A DNA stretch of 64,000 bases, taken from assembly GCF_900103215.1 (NCBI RefSeq), contig NZ_FNGV01000008.1:186001-250000 (forward strand), given 5' to 3'. The notes beneath the pieces are model-generated. The model was not told where the DNA came from and ran no database searches. It worked only from the letters and a program-made list of their open reading frames with translations. Shown piece after piece: positions 9,958-19,331 of the stretch. This DNA comes from Kriegella aquimaris. GTDB taxonomy: Bacteria; Bacteroidota; Bacteroidia; Flavobacteriales; Flavobacteriaceae. Both the position numbers and the translations under genes were made by a program. Within the stretch, counting starts at the first letter, position 1. Every line of letters begins with the position of its first letter.

Positions 9958-10899
9958 TTACATCAGAAACTTCGAAGCGATCGAAGTATTGTGGTGTACC
10001 CTGTGCATTACATCGGCAAAGAGCTCGGCACAACTTAGTACCTTCACTTTACCACTTTCTTTTTTTATAGGAATTGAATCTGTTATGATCAACTCCAACA
10101 ATTGTGATTTTTCTATTTTTTCATAAGCATCTCCTGAAAGTAGCCCATGTGTTGTAATAGCGCGAACACTTTTGGCCCCTCGCTCCATCATTAAATCAGC
10201 TGCCCTGGTCAAAGTACCTGCCGTATCGACCATATCGTCTACCAATACTACGTTTTTACCTTGAACATCGCCTATGAGCTCCATGTGAGAGATTATATTG
10301 GCCTTAGCCCTTTGTTTGTAGCAAATGACCACATCGCACTGTAATGCTCTTGAATAGGCGTAGGCTCTTTTAGATCCTCCCATATCAGGTGATGCAATGG
10401 TAAGGTTATCAAGATTCAATTTCTTCAAATAGGGTAAGAACAAGGTAGAGGCAAATAGATGGTCAACAGGTTTTTCAAAAAAACCTTGTATCTGATCGGC
10501 ATGCAGGTCCATGGTAATAATACGGGTCGCACCGGCAGCCTCTAACATTTTGGCTACGAGCTTAGCGGCGATCGGAACCCTAGGTTTATCTTTTCTGTCT
10601 TGTCGAGCCCAACCAAAATAGGGCATGACCGCTGTTATGTGTCGTGCTGAAGCCCTTTTAGCAGCGTCGAGCATGAGTAACATTTCCATTAAGTTTTCTG
10701 AACTTGGGTGTGTAGACCCTATAATGAAAACACGGGTACCGCGAACAGATTCTTCAAAAGAAGGTTGAAATTCGCCATCGCTATACCGCGAAAAGAGTAC
10801 GTTGCCCAAATCGGTGCCATACGATTTCGATATTTTTTTTGCCAATTCAGAACTTTGGGTACAGGCAAAAATTTTGGGTTCAGGTACTTGGTATGGCAT
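9958..10899 (-). CDS. prs: Ribose-phosphate pyrophosphokinase
   Basis: Makes PRPP from ribose 5-phosphate and ATP for nucleotide, His and Trp synthesis. 313 residues, normal for the family. Visible motifs are FSRYSDGEFQPSF near residue 40, the flexible loop YFGWARQDRKDKPR (residues 94-107), TMDLHADQIQGFF, and the PRPP-binding loop VLVDDMVDTAGT near residue 218. The C-terminus HHNTSIASKFLM is typical for flavobacteria. It is divergent from the tRNA-Leu gene. Confidence 0.97.
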   Translation of the reverse strand: MPYQVPEPKIFACTQSSELAKKISKSYGTDLGNVLFSRYSDGEFQPSFEESVRGTRVFIIGSTHPSSENLMEMLLMLDAAKRASARHITAVMPYFGWARQDRKDKPRVPIAAKLVAKMLEAAGATRIITMDLHADQIQGFFEKPVDHLFASTLFLPYLKKLNLDNLTIASPDMGGSKRAYAYSRALQCDVVICYKQRAKANIISHMELIGDVQGKNVVLVDDMVDTAGTLTRAADLMMERGAKSVRAITTHGLLSGDAYEKIEKSQLLELIITDSIPIKKESGKVKVLSCAELFADVMHRVHHNTSIASKFLM

Positions 10900-11000
10900 G
10901 GGTAACGTATTGTTTTACACTTATTTGGCAAACCTTTTTCTAAGGGAGGTGCAAATTTAAAAATTTATTTGTGTTGCTAAAGGATAAATGTTTTTATTTT

Positions 11001-11032
11001 TTGTGTTTATCCCAACATTTTTTTTAATTTTG
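11001..11032 (+). promoter_or_regulatory. Promoter of tRNA-Leu
   Basis: TTG at 11001-11003 and TAATTTTG at 11025-11032 are separated by 21 bp, an exact match to the Bacteroidota TTG-N(19-21)-TAnnTTTG promoter. The tRNA starts 19 bp downstream. Confidence 0.7.
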
Positions 11033-11050
11033 CAGTCCTAATTTAATGCT

Positions 11051-11130
11051 GCTCGAGTGGCGGAACTGGTAGACGCGCTGGATTCAAAATCCAGTTCTTC
11101 GGAGTGCGGGTTCGATTCCCGCCTCGAGTA
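11051..11130 (+). tRNA. tRNA-Leu (anticodon CAA)
   Basis: The 5' GCTCGAG pairs with 3' CTCGAGT to make a 7-bp acceptor stem, closed by a G-U pair. The D-arm carries GGTAGACGCG, the anticodon stem CTGGA/TCCAG encloses TTCAAAA with anticodon CAA, a short variable arm TTCTTCGGA follows as in type II tRNAs, and the T-arm is GCGGG-TTCGATT-CCCGC. The discriminator base is A. CCA is not encoded. It reads UUG leucine codons. Confidence 0.97.
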
Positions 11131-11137
11131 CAGATAG

Positions 11138-11177
11138 AAACCCTGGTAATCATTTGATTATCAGGGTTTTATTTTTT
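11138..11177 (+). terminator. Terminator after tRNA-Leu
   Basis: Near-perfect 15-bp inverted repeat AAACCCTGGTAATCA / TGATTATCAGGGTTT with a 2-nt loop and one G-T pair, followed by TATTTTTT. It lies 7 bp after the tRNA and faces the end of the DUF6797 gene about 70 bp away. Confidence 0.85.
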
Positions 11178-11244
11178 AGATGGATATGTTTGAAATCTTC
11201 AAATACAAATAAGATAAAGTCTTTGCCTCTTTTCAACGATTTTT

Positions 11245-14200
11245 CTAAAGTGATCGTGTTGCTTCTTTCAGATTATGTATTGTATTCTGTATTTTGCCTT
11301 CGAAAACATTGCCTTGGACATCTTTGATTTTATAGGCAATCGTCATTACATCGACAGGTTCAATTTCCGGTAGCACAAGCTTGATGGTACGGCCATCCTC
11401 AAACATCATTATTTCACTGATTTTAAGGGCCTTGGTGTTGTAGCGTTTAGATCCATATTTACTGCTTCTCACAAGGTTCCAAGTTTGTACTTCAAAATTT
11501 GTTAGGTCTTCTAGGCTATCTATATCTAATGTTGCGCTAAAAGTCAGTATAACGCCATCCTTTTCGGCGGATAGGCTTAGCGGTGTAGATAACGGCTGGC
11601 CCGTATAACGAAGTCTATAAAATTCCCCTCCCTTTATCATTTGAGACGTTCCCCAGGCCGACATGCCACAGGCATACAAGTTTCCATCTGCTTGATTAAA
11701 ACGACCCCGCATTACACCAGAAAGAAATTTAATACCTGGTAAATCGATTACCCCAGCCTGTCTTTGCCCGTTGACTTTTTCGTGCAACACTAACTGCACT
11801 TTGCCGAAACCGTATGAAAAACTCAATAAACTACCGTTCAAGGGCCCCCACTTTTTGCTGTTGACCCATAAAAGCTCTGAGGGTGACCGGTCAAACTCCA
11901 TATCGATCCAGACCATGGGTGGTTGCATTGTGGTGCGTGTAGTGTCTTTTGGTGGGTTGTATCCCCACATATTGCCGTAAAATTTGTTTTGGCCCTCAAT
12001 CCAGTTCACCCGGTTCATGGGGTTCCAGAATCCTTGTTGGTCCGTTACGATAAAGCTGCCATCAGGATTAATGCAGACGCCGTTGGCTGCCCTGAAGCCA
12101 GTGGCTATAATATCGGTACGTGAGCCGTCTTTGCTGACCTTGAGCAAGGTGCCATGCTGGGGTACCAACGCCTCACGCGCATGCCGCCCACTTTTAGCAT
12201 AATAGAAATTGCCCTGCCGATCGGTCTGCAGACCCATGGCAAATTCATGAAAGTGGTCCGTTACTTGGTGGTCATTATTGAAATTTTCATAGAAGTCGGT
12301 TTCACCATCTTCGTTCAGATCTTGAAGACGTACGATTTGATCTCGGCAAATAACGTAGATTTTTTCCTTGACCACTTTAATGCCCAATGGTTGAAACAAA
12401 CCCGACCCGATTCTTTTCCATTTTAAGGTTTCTGAATCATCGGTTAGTCCGGTAATTGTCCAAACATCGCCATCAGTCGTACAGGCAACTGCGGTATTGG
12501 CGTCGTTCATAAAATCGATTCCGCTGAGTTTCATCCTGCTTTTCCAAGGGTTGTCAAAAGGAGGGGTAAGTTGATCAACGGCAAACGGACCTTCATCTTT
12601 TCCTTTAACAATGGTCGTAATAAGTTCTTGAGGATAATGCGGATCGCCGCCCTTGGTATATTTTGTCAAAGATTGCGGAGCTACGGCTTTTGCAACAAAT
12701 TGATCTAGTCCATCAGCACCCGCCTCGGTAATGAACAGTTTAATATTGGCCGATTTTTCTTTCTGAACTTCTAGAACGACAAATCCCTGGGAGTTCTTTA
12801 ATGAGGCACCTTTCCCTTTTATGGCGACTTTGGTTCCCTCGGGAGCAATTCTCATTTTTAAGGCCGTTGCAGACGGACTTATATTCAAGGTTCTGGTAAA
12901 TATGGTTTGTGATTCCATTTTTTCCATACCCAGTTGCTCTAAAACATGGGCATTGCCTACGGTATAGGAAATAATAGTACTGTTTTCATGATGGTAAATA
13001 CCTTCGTAATGAGCCCATTTTTTTGGCAACGGACCGAATCTGCGGCCATCGCGTGCTTTGAACCGAGGGTCTGCGAATGATCCATTTGCGGGATTTGCCC
13101 AAGCTGGTGAAACAGGTGTTTCAAAATGTAGCTTACCAATGGTTCTAGGGTATGTCTCGTGCTGATCATTCAACAGAATACCTTTCCAATCGATAAATCC
13201 TTCCCCGGTCCATCCGCCCGCCACACGCATTAAATCATGGTCGAAAATCATCCAAGCCTTGCCGTTCGAAATCCCTCCCGAACCTTCATCTAGGCGTACC
13301 GCAATACCTTTGTAGGCAAAGTTATTTTTTAGATAGTTTTCGTCCGGGTAAGGAGGAGGCCCCGCTGAATGAAATCGTTCGGGTCCGGTTTCGGCATCTG
13401 CCAGTTCATAGGTGTTCATAAAAAAATTCCCATAGTCCATATCGGACCAAGGATGGTACGGTTTTACTGCAGGACCTCGTGAAGCGCCTTCTGGTAATTG
13501 CGCCAAATAACCCGAACTCACTTTAAAATATTGTTCACTATTTGTTGGTCGTACAAATTTTTCCCTGATGTAAAGTATAACATCATATTTTTCTTGAGGC
13601 GTCAGCGTTATTTGTGGCGGCATAGACCCCGAACCCTTAGTGATTGTTTTATACATGGCATAGGGGTCGTTTCCGAATTTGAAGGATTGCTCCCAAAATT
13701 TTGTAGATAGCGGAATTGAGCCTTCCATCTCTGGAGTACCATGGCAATTGATGCAATTGGAATTAAAAACACGGGCACCGCGCTTCAAACTAGATTTATC
13801 AATGTCTTTAATGAAACCTTGGTGGTCTATATCTTTTTCATAATCGGCCAAATCGGAATCTGATAATATGTAATTGACTTCGGGTTTGTTTAATGGGCTG
13901 TATTCTTCAGATGCCCTAGTGGCGGTGAATTGAACTTTTGTGTCCTTAACAAGAATATGACCTGTCAACTTTTCTCCTTTAAAGTCCCTATTCAAAAGAA
14001 GTACATTTCCAGAAGGGGCTATAGCGGCAGAAAGCGTATTGTTTTCACTTTTTAAATTTTCAAGAGTTTTTGTTCCTTTTTGAAATGAAATCATTTGTCC
14101 TGTGTAGGAATTACCATTTCTCATGAGCTCAATAATACCATGGTCGTCATTGGTCTCATAATCCCATGTTCCTTCGAACCCTTTATCGTGCGAGCAATTA

Positions 14201-14256
14201 TATAAAAAGCCTACAGTGCTAAGTAGCATTATAATTCTCAGTAGATAATTCTTCAT
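11245..14256 (-). CDS. DUF6797 lipoprotein with c-type cytochrome and beta-propeller domains
   Basis: From the ATG at 14256 the protein has a signal peptide and lipobox (STVGFLYNC); the ATG at 14292 would only add a cytosol-like leader. The first 100 residues are a small beta domain (EGTWDYETNDDHGIIEL). A cytochrome c domain follows, with haem motif CINCH at residues 168-172 and GSGSMPPQ as the likely Met ligand. The middle is DUF6797. The last 450 residues resemble PVC-type glucose-dehydrogenase-like propellers (GIKVVKEKIYVICRDQI, GFRAANGVCINPDGSFIVTD, YGNMWGYNPP). It is probably an envelope redox protein acting on a sugar or glycan-derived substrate; the substrate is unknown. It lies 195 bp downstream of the fucosidase fusion on the same strand. 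Confidence 0.82.
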   Translation of the reverse strand: MKNYLLRIIMLLSTVGFLYNCSHDKGFEGTWDYETNDDHGIIELMRNGNSYTGQMISFQKGTKTLENLKSENNTLSAAIAPSGNVLLLNRDFKGEKLTGHILVKDTKVQFTATRASEEYSPLNKPEVNYILSDSDLADYEKDIDHQGFIKDIDKSSLKRGARVFNSNCINCHGTPEMEGSIPLSTKFWEQSFKFGNDPYAMYKTITKGSGSMPPQITLTPQEKYDVILYIREKFVRPTNSEQYFKVSSGYLAQLPEGASRGPAVKPYHPWSDMDYGNFFMNTYELADAETGPERFHSAGPPPYPDENYLKNNFAYKGIAVRLDEGSGGISNGKAWMIFDHDLMRVAGGWTGEGFIDWKGILLNDQHETYPRTIGKLHFETPVSPAWANPANGSFADPRFKARDGRRFGPLPKKWAHYEGIYHHENSTIISYTVGNAHVLEQLGMEKMESQTIFTRTLNISPSATALKMRIAPEGTKVAIKGKGASLKNSQGFVVLEVQKEKSANIKLFITEAGADGLDQFVAKAVAPQSLTKYTKGGDPHYPQELITTIVKGKDEGPFAVDQLTPPFDNPWKSRMKLSGIDFMNDANTAVACTTDGDVWTITGLTDDSETLKWKRIGSGLFQPLGIKVVKEKIYVICRDQIVRLQDLNEDGETDFYENFNNDHQVTDHFHEFAMGLQTDRQGNFYYAKSGRHAREALVPQHGTLLKVSKDGSRTDIIATGFRAANGVCINPDGSFIVTDQQGFWNPMNRVNWIEGQNKFYGNMWGYNPPKDTTRTTMQPPMVWIDMEFDRSPSELLWVNSKKWGPLNGSLLSFSYGFGKVQLVLHEKVNGQRQAGVIDLPGIKFLSGVMRGRFNQADGNLYACGMSAWGTSQMIKGGEFYRLRYTGQPLSTPLSLSAEKDGVILTFSATLDIDSLEDLTNFEVQTWNLVRSSKYGSKRYNTKALKISEIMMFEDGRTIKLVLPEIEPVDVMTIAYKIKDVQGNVFEGKIQNTIHNLKEATRSL

Positions 14257-14451
14257 TCGCTGTTGTTTGTAGAAGTCAAATGTATTCGGCACAATCGAGA
14301 TTGTTAAGGCAGATTTACCTTAAAAAAATATGATGTTAGTTAATTCAACTTGCTTTGCCACTTTAATGACAGTTGGTGTTTTAATAGTTCAGAGATGGTA
14401 GTTTTTAGAAAGGTACCTAAAGAAAATAACTTCAATAGTTTTGCCCTCGGA

Positions 14452-16806
14452 TTAAAAGACCTCAAAACTTTTAATATATAATTGGCTCGATTCACCGTGT
14501 ATCTTAAGCCTGATTTTATTAGTCTTAATAGGGTCGAAATTTTGAATTCTCTTTCTTCCTATGCTTTGACCTTCAGCTATTGGAACCCACTTATTTTTAA
14601 TCAAGGCTTCTACTGTATAATTCGTAATGTGCTGACCATATTTGATAGCTTCTTCGATGACTAAAAGGCTGATCTTTTGCTTCTTGGATAGAGTTATTGA
14701 TACTTCCTTCATCGGTTTTCCCGTTGTGGGTGTTACACTACCTAAGGGAGTGTCAAAAGTATTTTTTAAAATTTTACCGAAGTCCGATAGCCTTTCTACC
14801 TCCACTTTTGGTATTAGGCCACTGGTGTCGGGGGTCATGTTTATGAGAAGGTTTGCGCCCCTGCCAACCGATTCAGTATAGGCGGTCTTGAGATAATCAA
14901 GGTCTCGAAGGGTATTGTCTGAATTTGGCGCCCAAAACCAAGTGCTTCGTGTGTGCAAGTTGGCCTCGGCAGGAACCCAGCCAGCATTTTGCGGCCCAAT
15001 CCAATGTTTGAGTCCTTCGCCGGGTTTTACAATGTTCCATAAAGGGTAGGCGGCCCAGCCTTGCTCACTGCCCGACCATCGAATGTCGGGTTTGGTGCCT
15101 CCCATCACTACTGCGTTCGGTTGTAAATTTCGCACCATGGATCGAATGGCATCTCCATAAGCTGTTCCCAATGGTTTAAGAGTTTCGGCCACCATTACGT
15201 CCCAACCGAAAGGGTCATATGCTCCATCGAACCAAACGTATGAAACCTGGCCGTAGTTGGTCAAAAGTTCTCTTAGTTGTTCTAGAAATATGGGGAAATA
15301 ACCATTGATATCACCTACCAATTTTCGCTCTCCTTGTGGATCGGGGGTACTCGTACAGCCAAAATTTTTATCGCCACCGGAAATGTATAACCCAATTTTC
15401 ATGTCATATTTTCGACAGGCTTTGACAAATTCGGCCACCACATCGCCATTACCATCTTTCCAAGGGGAGTTTTTAACCGAATAATCGGTTGTTTCTGTGG
15501 GCCATAAGCAATATCCATTGTGGTGCTTGGCAGTTAAGACAATGTGTTCGGCGCCAAACGACTTGGCAGTTTTGACCCATTGTTCGGCATCAAGTTGTGT
15601 GGGGTTGAAAATGTCCACAGGAGGCACGGTCATAAAATCCGAAGCGGTATAGGTTGCCGGACCGAAGTGAATAAAGGCTCCCAATTGACGTTCTTGATAC
15701 GCTAGTTGTTGAGCCGAAGGTTTGTCACTAATATTTTTTGTAGTAACTGATTGGGGCCGGATAGCATCATCTTGGTTATCTGCCGCGATAAGTACTGGTG
15801 CCCAATCGCCCTCATGCTCTGGAGTGACTTCTGTAGATGCTTTCGTATCCTTGAAAAAATGTTGGAACAATTGCGATGGTGTTCCATCAAAAGTTGCCCA
15901 TTGTAGATCGCCACCAATTTTTTGGTCACTTCCCGTAAAATATAGAATGGTCTGCCCATTAAAATAACAGAGCTCTACATCGGAAGCGTTACTTTCCGAA
16001 ACTTCGGAGGGTCTTAAGGGAATGTTCTTATGGCTTGGGTCAAAGGTGACAAAAGGTCTATCTGCCGGAGCATCTTGCCAATGAACAAGGTCTTTAGATC
16101 TGGTGATACGGGTTTCATACCCATTTTCAAGGTCCTCTAGATAAAGTGTATAATACCAATTATCTTCATAATATAATGCTGGCCCCCCTACATATTTATC
16201 ACGACCGTAGATGGCGTCGGGTATGGCCTCCCAGTTTATCAAATCATCTGACTTCTCATACCGCAATGTAAAAGGTTTCCAACTTTTGTCATTGGTTTCA
16301 TAAAGTAAGATAAAGCTATCTTTTCCCCTGCAAACGGCTGTGTTGAAGAAGAATTCGTCTTTTGATGCCTTTAGTACGGTTTGCGGTTCGGTCCATGTTT
16401 TTAAATCGGCAGAACTGGTCATACTGATTTCCGTCATCTTGCGCCATGGCTTGTTTTCTCCATAGCTGCCTGCAAAAACATAAACGCGGTCATTATAGGT
16501 CAGTACAGTACCGAAGCCGTGGTTCTTTAAAGGAACCGACGCTATTTTATCGGAAGCAACATCACGAATGCGAATCTCATCTTCATGAAAATAATCTCCC
16601 GGCTTGGTATTAGGTAAATCCCAAAAACGCTGATGGTTTTCCAGCAGGTACAACTTGTCTTTAAAAACAAATGGGGAGGTTTCTACTAGCGGGGAACCTA
16701 GCCTGCCTTGTTTGACTATCGGATTCTCAAAGGCTTCTTGGGCATGTAAAACGGAACCTAGGGAGAATAAGAATATACAGCAGGATAATAAAAATTTTGT
16801 CTTCAT
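14452..16806 (-). CDS. Secreted GH43-like propeller fused to GH29 alpha-L-fucosidase
   Basis: 784 residues with a signal peptide ending at LHAQ (residue 23). Residues 25-330 form a five-bladed propeller of the GH43/GH32 kind (SPFVFKDKLYLLEN, SSADLKTWTEPQTV, SDDLINWEAIPDAIYGRDKYVGGPAL is split across blades, RSKDLVHWQDAP). Residues 365-690 are a GH29 TIM barrel: QLGAFIHFGPATYTAS, HIVLTAKHHNGYCLWPT, and YVWFDGAYD whose Asp527 is the expected nucleophile. The last 90 residues are a beta-sandwich typical behind GH29 enzymes. GH29 hydrolyses alpha-L-fucosides; the propeller could be a second hydrolase or a binding module. The exact substrate is unknown; marine fucose-containing glycans are a fair guess. 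Confidence 0.88.
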   Translation of the reverse strand: MKTKFLLSCCIFLFSLGSVLHAQEAFENPIVKQGRLGSPLVETSPFVFKDKLYLLENHQRFWDLPNTKPGDYFHEDEIRIRDVASDKIASVPLKNHGFGTVLTYNDRVYVFAGSYGENKPWRKMTEISMTSSADLKTWTEPQTVLKASKDEFFFNTAVCRGKDSFILLYETNDKSWKPFTLRYEKSDDLINWEAIPDAIYGRDKYVGGPALYYEDNWYYTLYLEDLENGYETRITRSKDLVHWQDAPADRPFVTFDPSHKNIPLRPSEVSESNASDVELCYFNGQTILYFTGSDQKIGGDLQWATFDGTPSQLFQHFFKDTKASTEVTPEHEGDWAPVLIAADNQDDAIRPQSVTTKNISDKPSAQQLAYQERQLGAFIHFGPATYTASDFMTVPPVDIFNPTQLDAEQWVKTAKSFGAEHIVLTAKHHNGYCLWPTETTDYSVKNSPWKDGNGDVVAEFVKACRKYDMKIGLYISGGDKNFGCTSTPDPQGERKLVGDINGYFPIFLEQLRELLTNYGQVSYVWFDGAYDPFGWDVMVAETLKPLGTAYGDAIRSMVRNLQPNAVVMGGTKPDIRWSGSEQGWAAYPLWNIVKPGEGLKHWIGPQNAGWVPAEANLHTRSTWFWAPNSDNTLRDLDYLKTAYTESVGRGANLLINMTPDTSGLIPKVEVERLSDFGKILKNTFDTPLGSVTPTTGKPMKEVSITLSKKQKISLLVIEEAIKYGQHITNYTVEALIKNKWVPIAEGQSIGRKRIQNFDPIKTNKIRLKIHGESSQLYIKSFEVF

Positions 16807-16964
16807 AGTACAACATTGTTTCAGGCAACATTGTAAATCTAAAGCTAAAATCTAAATCGGACTACGCGACTTTTGGCTAATAATGATGGAATTTTTGCTC
16901 CATTGAGGGCCCTAACGCCTCAAACATTTAAGAATTTTCCAATGAAGCTGGCCAAAGCGTATTT

Positions 16965-18092
16965 CTAAACTTTTATATAGATTCTCTTTTTATCCAACCA
17001 AAGGCCGATAGCCCAGCAAAGTAGCATGAAAACTAGGGCAAAAGCGAATGCCCCATAGTACGGGCCAATCCAACTAAAACCTTTTTCATAGATGTAGCTA
17101 TACAAGCTTTGATTTCCGTCTACACGAATAAAAAGCATAGTAATGGCAAGGTATTCAGATAAGAGATAGATGAACAGGGAGTTCTTTCCGAAAACCTCGA
17201 AAAAATAATAGTTCACTGGTTTTTTGACGAATTCTATGGAGTAGATAAGTATCGATAATACGATGATATCAAGTCCTGTGGTAAGAATTACGAAAGAGCT
17301 TGTCCATAACTTTTTGTTTACCGGGAAACTCATATTCCATAGATAGGCAAGTACGAGCAAACCAGCACCCACCATGAGCATTTTGGATAATTTTTCGTAA
17401 TTGATTCCGCCTTGAATAACAAATTTACCAACCAGATAACCGCCGATCACATTGCAGATCGCGGGTAGGGTACTCAAAAGGCCTTCGGGGTCAAATGGAA
17501 TTCCATCTCCTCCATAAAGATGACTGTCTCCCAAAAGAAATCTGTCAACCGTTCGTACCAAGTTTCCTTCTAAAGTGTAGTCGCCGAAGGCGCTGAGCAA
17601 TCCCCAGTAGCCGAGTAAAATAACACCCGAGGCAATAATAAGCTGACGGTTCGTTAGAAAATAGATCATAACGGCCCCGATAAAATAGCAAATCGCTATT
17701 CGCTGCAATACCCCTAAAATTCTTGTTTCACTAAATGGAACCATCGTCAGGTCTCCCGAATCCGTCCATGATACAAAGGGAAACCAATACATGAGGTAAC
17801 CTAGAAAGAAGATAATCAGGGTTCGCTTTATGATTTTTTGAAAAACTTCGGACAGCGGTTTATCTGCCCATCGGGTTTTTACAAAAGCAAAGGCGTTTCC
17901 GACCGCAAAAAGAAAAGAAGGAAAAACCAAATCAGTTGGGGTGAACCCATGCCAGTTCGCATGTAGCAATGGTGCAAAGGTAAAGTCCCAGTCTCCGGTT
18001 GTATTAACAATGATCATGAGGCAAATGGTCAATCCCCGGAAAACATCGAGAGCTTTGAATCTTTTCATAGTGCGTTGGTCTTTATTTGGCAT
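16965..18092 (-). CDS. HGSNAT/NagX-like acyltransferase membrane protein (DUF5009)
   Basis: 375 residues with about ten transmembrane helices. The opening KRFKALDVFRGLTICLMI and GFTPTDLVFPSFLFAVGNAFAF are diagnostic of the heparan-alpha-glucosaminide N-acetyltransferase-like family, where a His/Asp-containing first loop takes part in transfer of an acetyl group across the membrane. Start chosen at 18092; an internal ATG (MKRFKALDV) eight residues in, at 18068, is equally possible. It lies between the fucosidase and the sugar-acid operon on the same strand, consistent with modification or demodification of glycan fragments. Confidence 0.85.
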   Translation of the reverse strand: MPNKDQRTMKRFKALDVFRGLTICLMIIVNTTGDWDFTFAPLLHANWHGFTPTDLVFPSFLFAVGNAFAFVKTRWADKPLSEVFQKIIKRTLIIFFLGYLMYWFPFVSWTDSGDLTMVPFSETRILGVLQRIAICYFIGAVMIYFLTNRQLIIASGVILLGYWGLLSAFGDYTLEGNLVRTVDRFLLGDSHLYGGDGIPFDPEGLLSTLPAICNVIGGYLVGKFVIQGGINYEKLSKMLMVGAGLLVLAYLWNMSFPVNKKLWTSSFVILTTGLDIIVLSILIYSIEFVKKPVNYYFFEVFGKNSLFIYLLSEYLAITMLFIRVDGNQSLYSYIYEKGFSWIGPYYGAFAFALVFMLLCWAIGLWLDKKRIYIKV

Positions 18093-18292
18093 CTAAGTTA
18101 AGCGCTCCTGTTATTTTTACAAACAAATTGAAGGTATTATGCCCACTTTGTAAATCATCGGCTTCATATATGAGGGTATGTTGACCTTAATCGTGGTGTA
18201 ATCGTAAGTTTATCCTGAAATAGTAATAGGTTTTAGAGAAGCCATGTTGGCCAACTCTTTCTTTTATGGATGTATTTGGAAGTTGATCAGTA

Positions 18293-19321
18293 TTACTCGA
18301 CGGAAAGCGGAATCCCTTTTTCGTTGGATTCATAAATTTTTTCAAGAACTTTTAAATTTTGAAGATAGCTTGAGACTTCGGTTTCAAATGGATTTCCCGA
18401 AATAAGGTTCTTAATAAAATGGGATTGGGTATTAAAAACACAGTCCCCGGAGAAGTTTTGGTTCTGAAAAGTGTATTTATGCAGTCTCTCCGGTTCTCCC
18501 AAGGGATGAACTGTAATTTTTCCATCATCATAGAGGCGCAAACTTCCTTCATTACCTTCAATTAATACTGCTCCGAAAGTTAGCCTGGGGTCTTCGGTTG
18601 TATTTTCGTTGTATCGATTGGCATCTAAAAATCCTAAAGCTTGACTGGCGAAGTCAAAATGCACCCAAGCAAAATCTTCACCTTTTATGTTGGCGTTCAA
18701 GGTTCTTAGTTTGGCGTAAACTGTAATAATGTCGCCCATTAAATATTGAAATACATCTATGAAATGAACGCCGGTCTCATAGATGAGCAATCGTTCCATT
18801 TCTCTGAAATACGGTTGCCGGTTCATGTAAGCATCGGTCTGCCAACCATCGCCCATGCGCATTCGTAAGTTGATCGTATGTAATTTTTGCCCTATCGTAT
18901 TTCTATCTAAGAGTTTTTTTAATTCGCGATGCCACGGCTGGAATCTAAAATTTTCGTGTACCATCATTCTCACTGCAGATGTCTCGACAAGTTTTGCAAT
19001 TTCCGTTGACTCGGCCAGTGTGGGAGCCAGTGGTTTTTGACAGATGATATGGATGTTATGCTTTATGGCAAGCTGGCAAAGTTCTAAATGTGTCTCGGGC
19101 GGTGTAATGATATCAACGAAATCGGGTCGTTCGTTCAGAAACATTTTTTCTACGTCGCTATAGGCATTTTTGAATCCGTATTTCTCTATAACCGTTTGAG
19201 TGTGTTCTGTGGTCGAGTCGCAAACACCTACAATGTCAACATTTTCTAAGCGTTGCCATGCCTCAAAATGAAATTGGCTAAAATAACCTGCTCCAATGCA
19301 AACTCCTTTTAGTTTCACCAT
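18293..19321 (-). CDS. Gfo/Idh/MocA family oxidoreductase
   Basis: 342 residues. The N-terminal Rossmann fold shows GVCIGAGYFSQFHFEAW with the GxGxxx dinucleotide motif, and IICQKPLAPTLAES, where the usual EKP motif reads QKP. The catalytic-domain stretch ETGVHFIDVFQYLMG contains the conserved GxHxxD pattern. Family members oxidise or reduce sugar and inositol hydroxyls with NAD(P). It is the last gene of the five-gene sugar-acid operon, 10 bp after the transporter, so it probably interconverts the imported compound. Confidence 0.88.
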   Translation of the reverse strand: MVKLKGVCIGAGYFSQFHFEAWQRLENVDIVGVCDSTTEHTQTVIEKYGFKNAYSDVEKMFLNERPDFVDIITPPETHLELCQLAIKHNIHIICQKPLAPTLAESTEIAKLVETSAVRMMVHENFRFQPWHRELKKLLDRNTIGQKLHTINLRMRMGDGWQTDAYMNRQPYFREMERLLIYETGVHFIDVFQYLMGDIITVYAKLRTLNANIKGEDFAWVHFDFASQALGFLDANRYNENTTEDPRLTFGAVLIEGNEGSLRLYDDGKITVHPLGEPERLHKYTFQNQNFSGDCVFNTQSHFIKNLISGNPFETEVSSYLQNLKVLEKIYESNEKGIPLSVE

Positions 19322-19331
19322 GCGGTTGATT

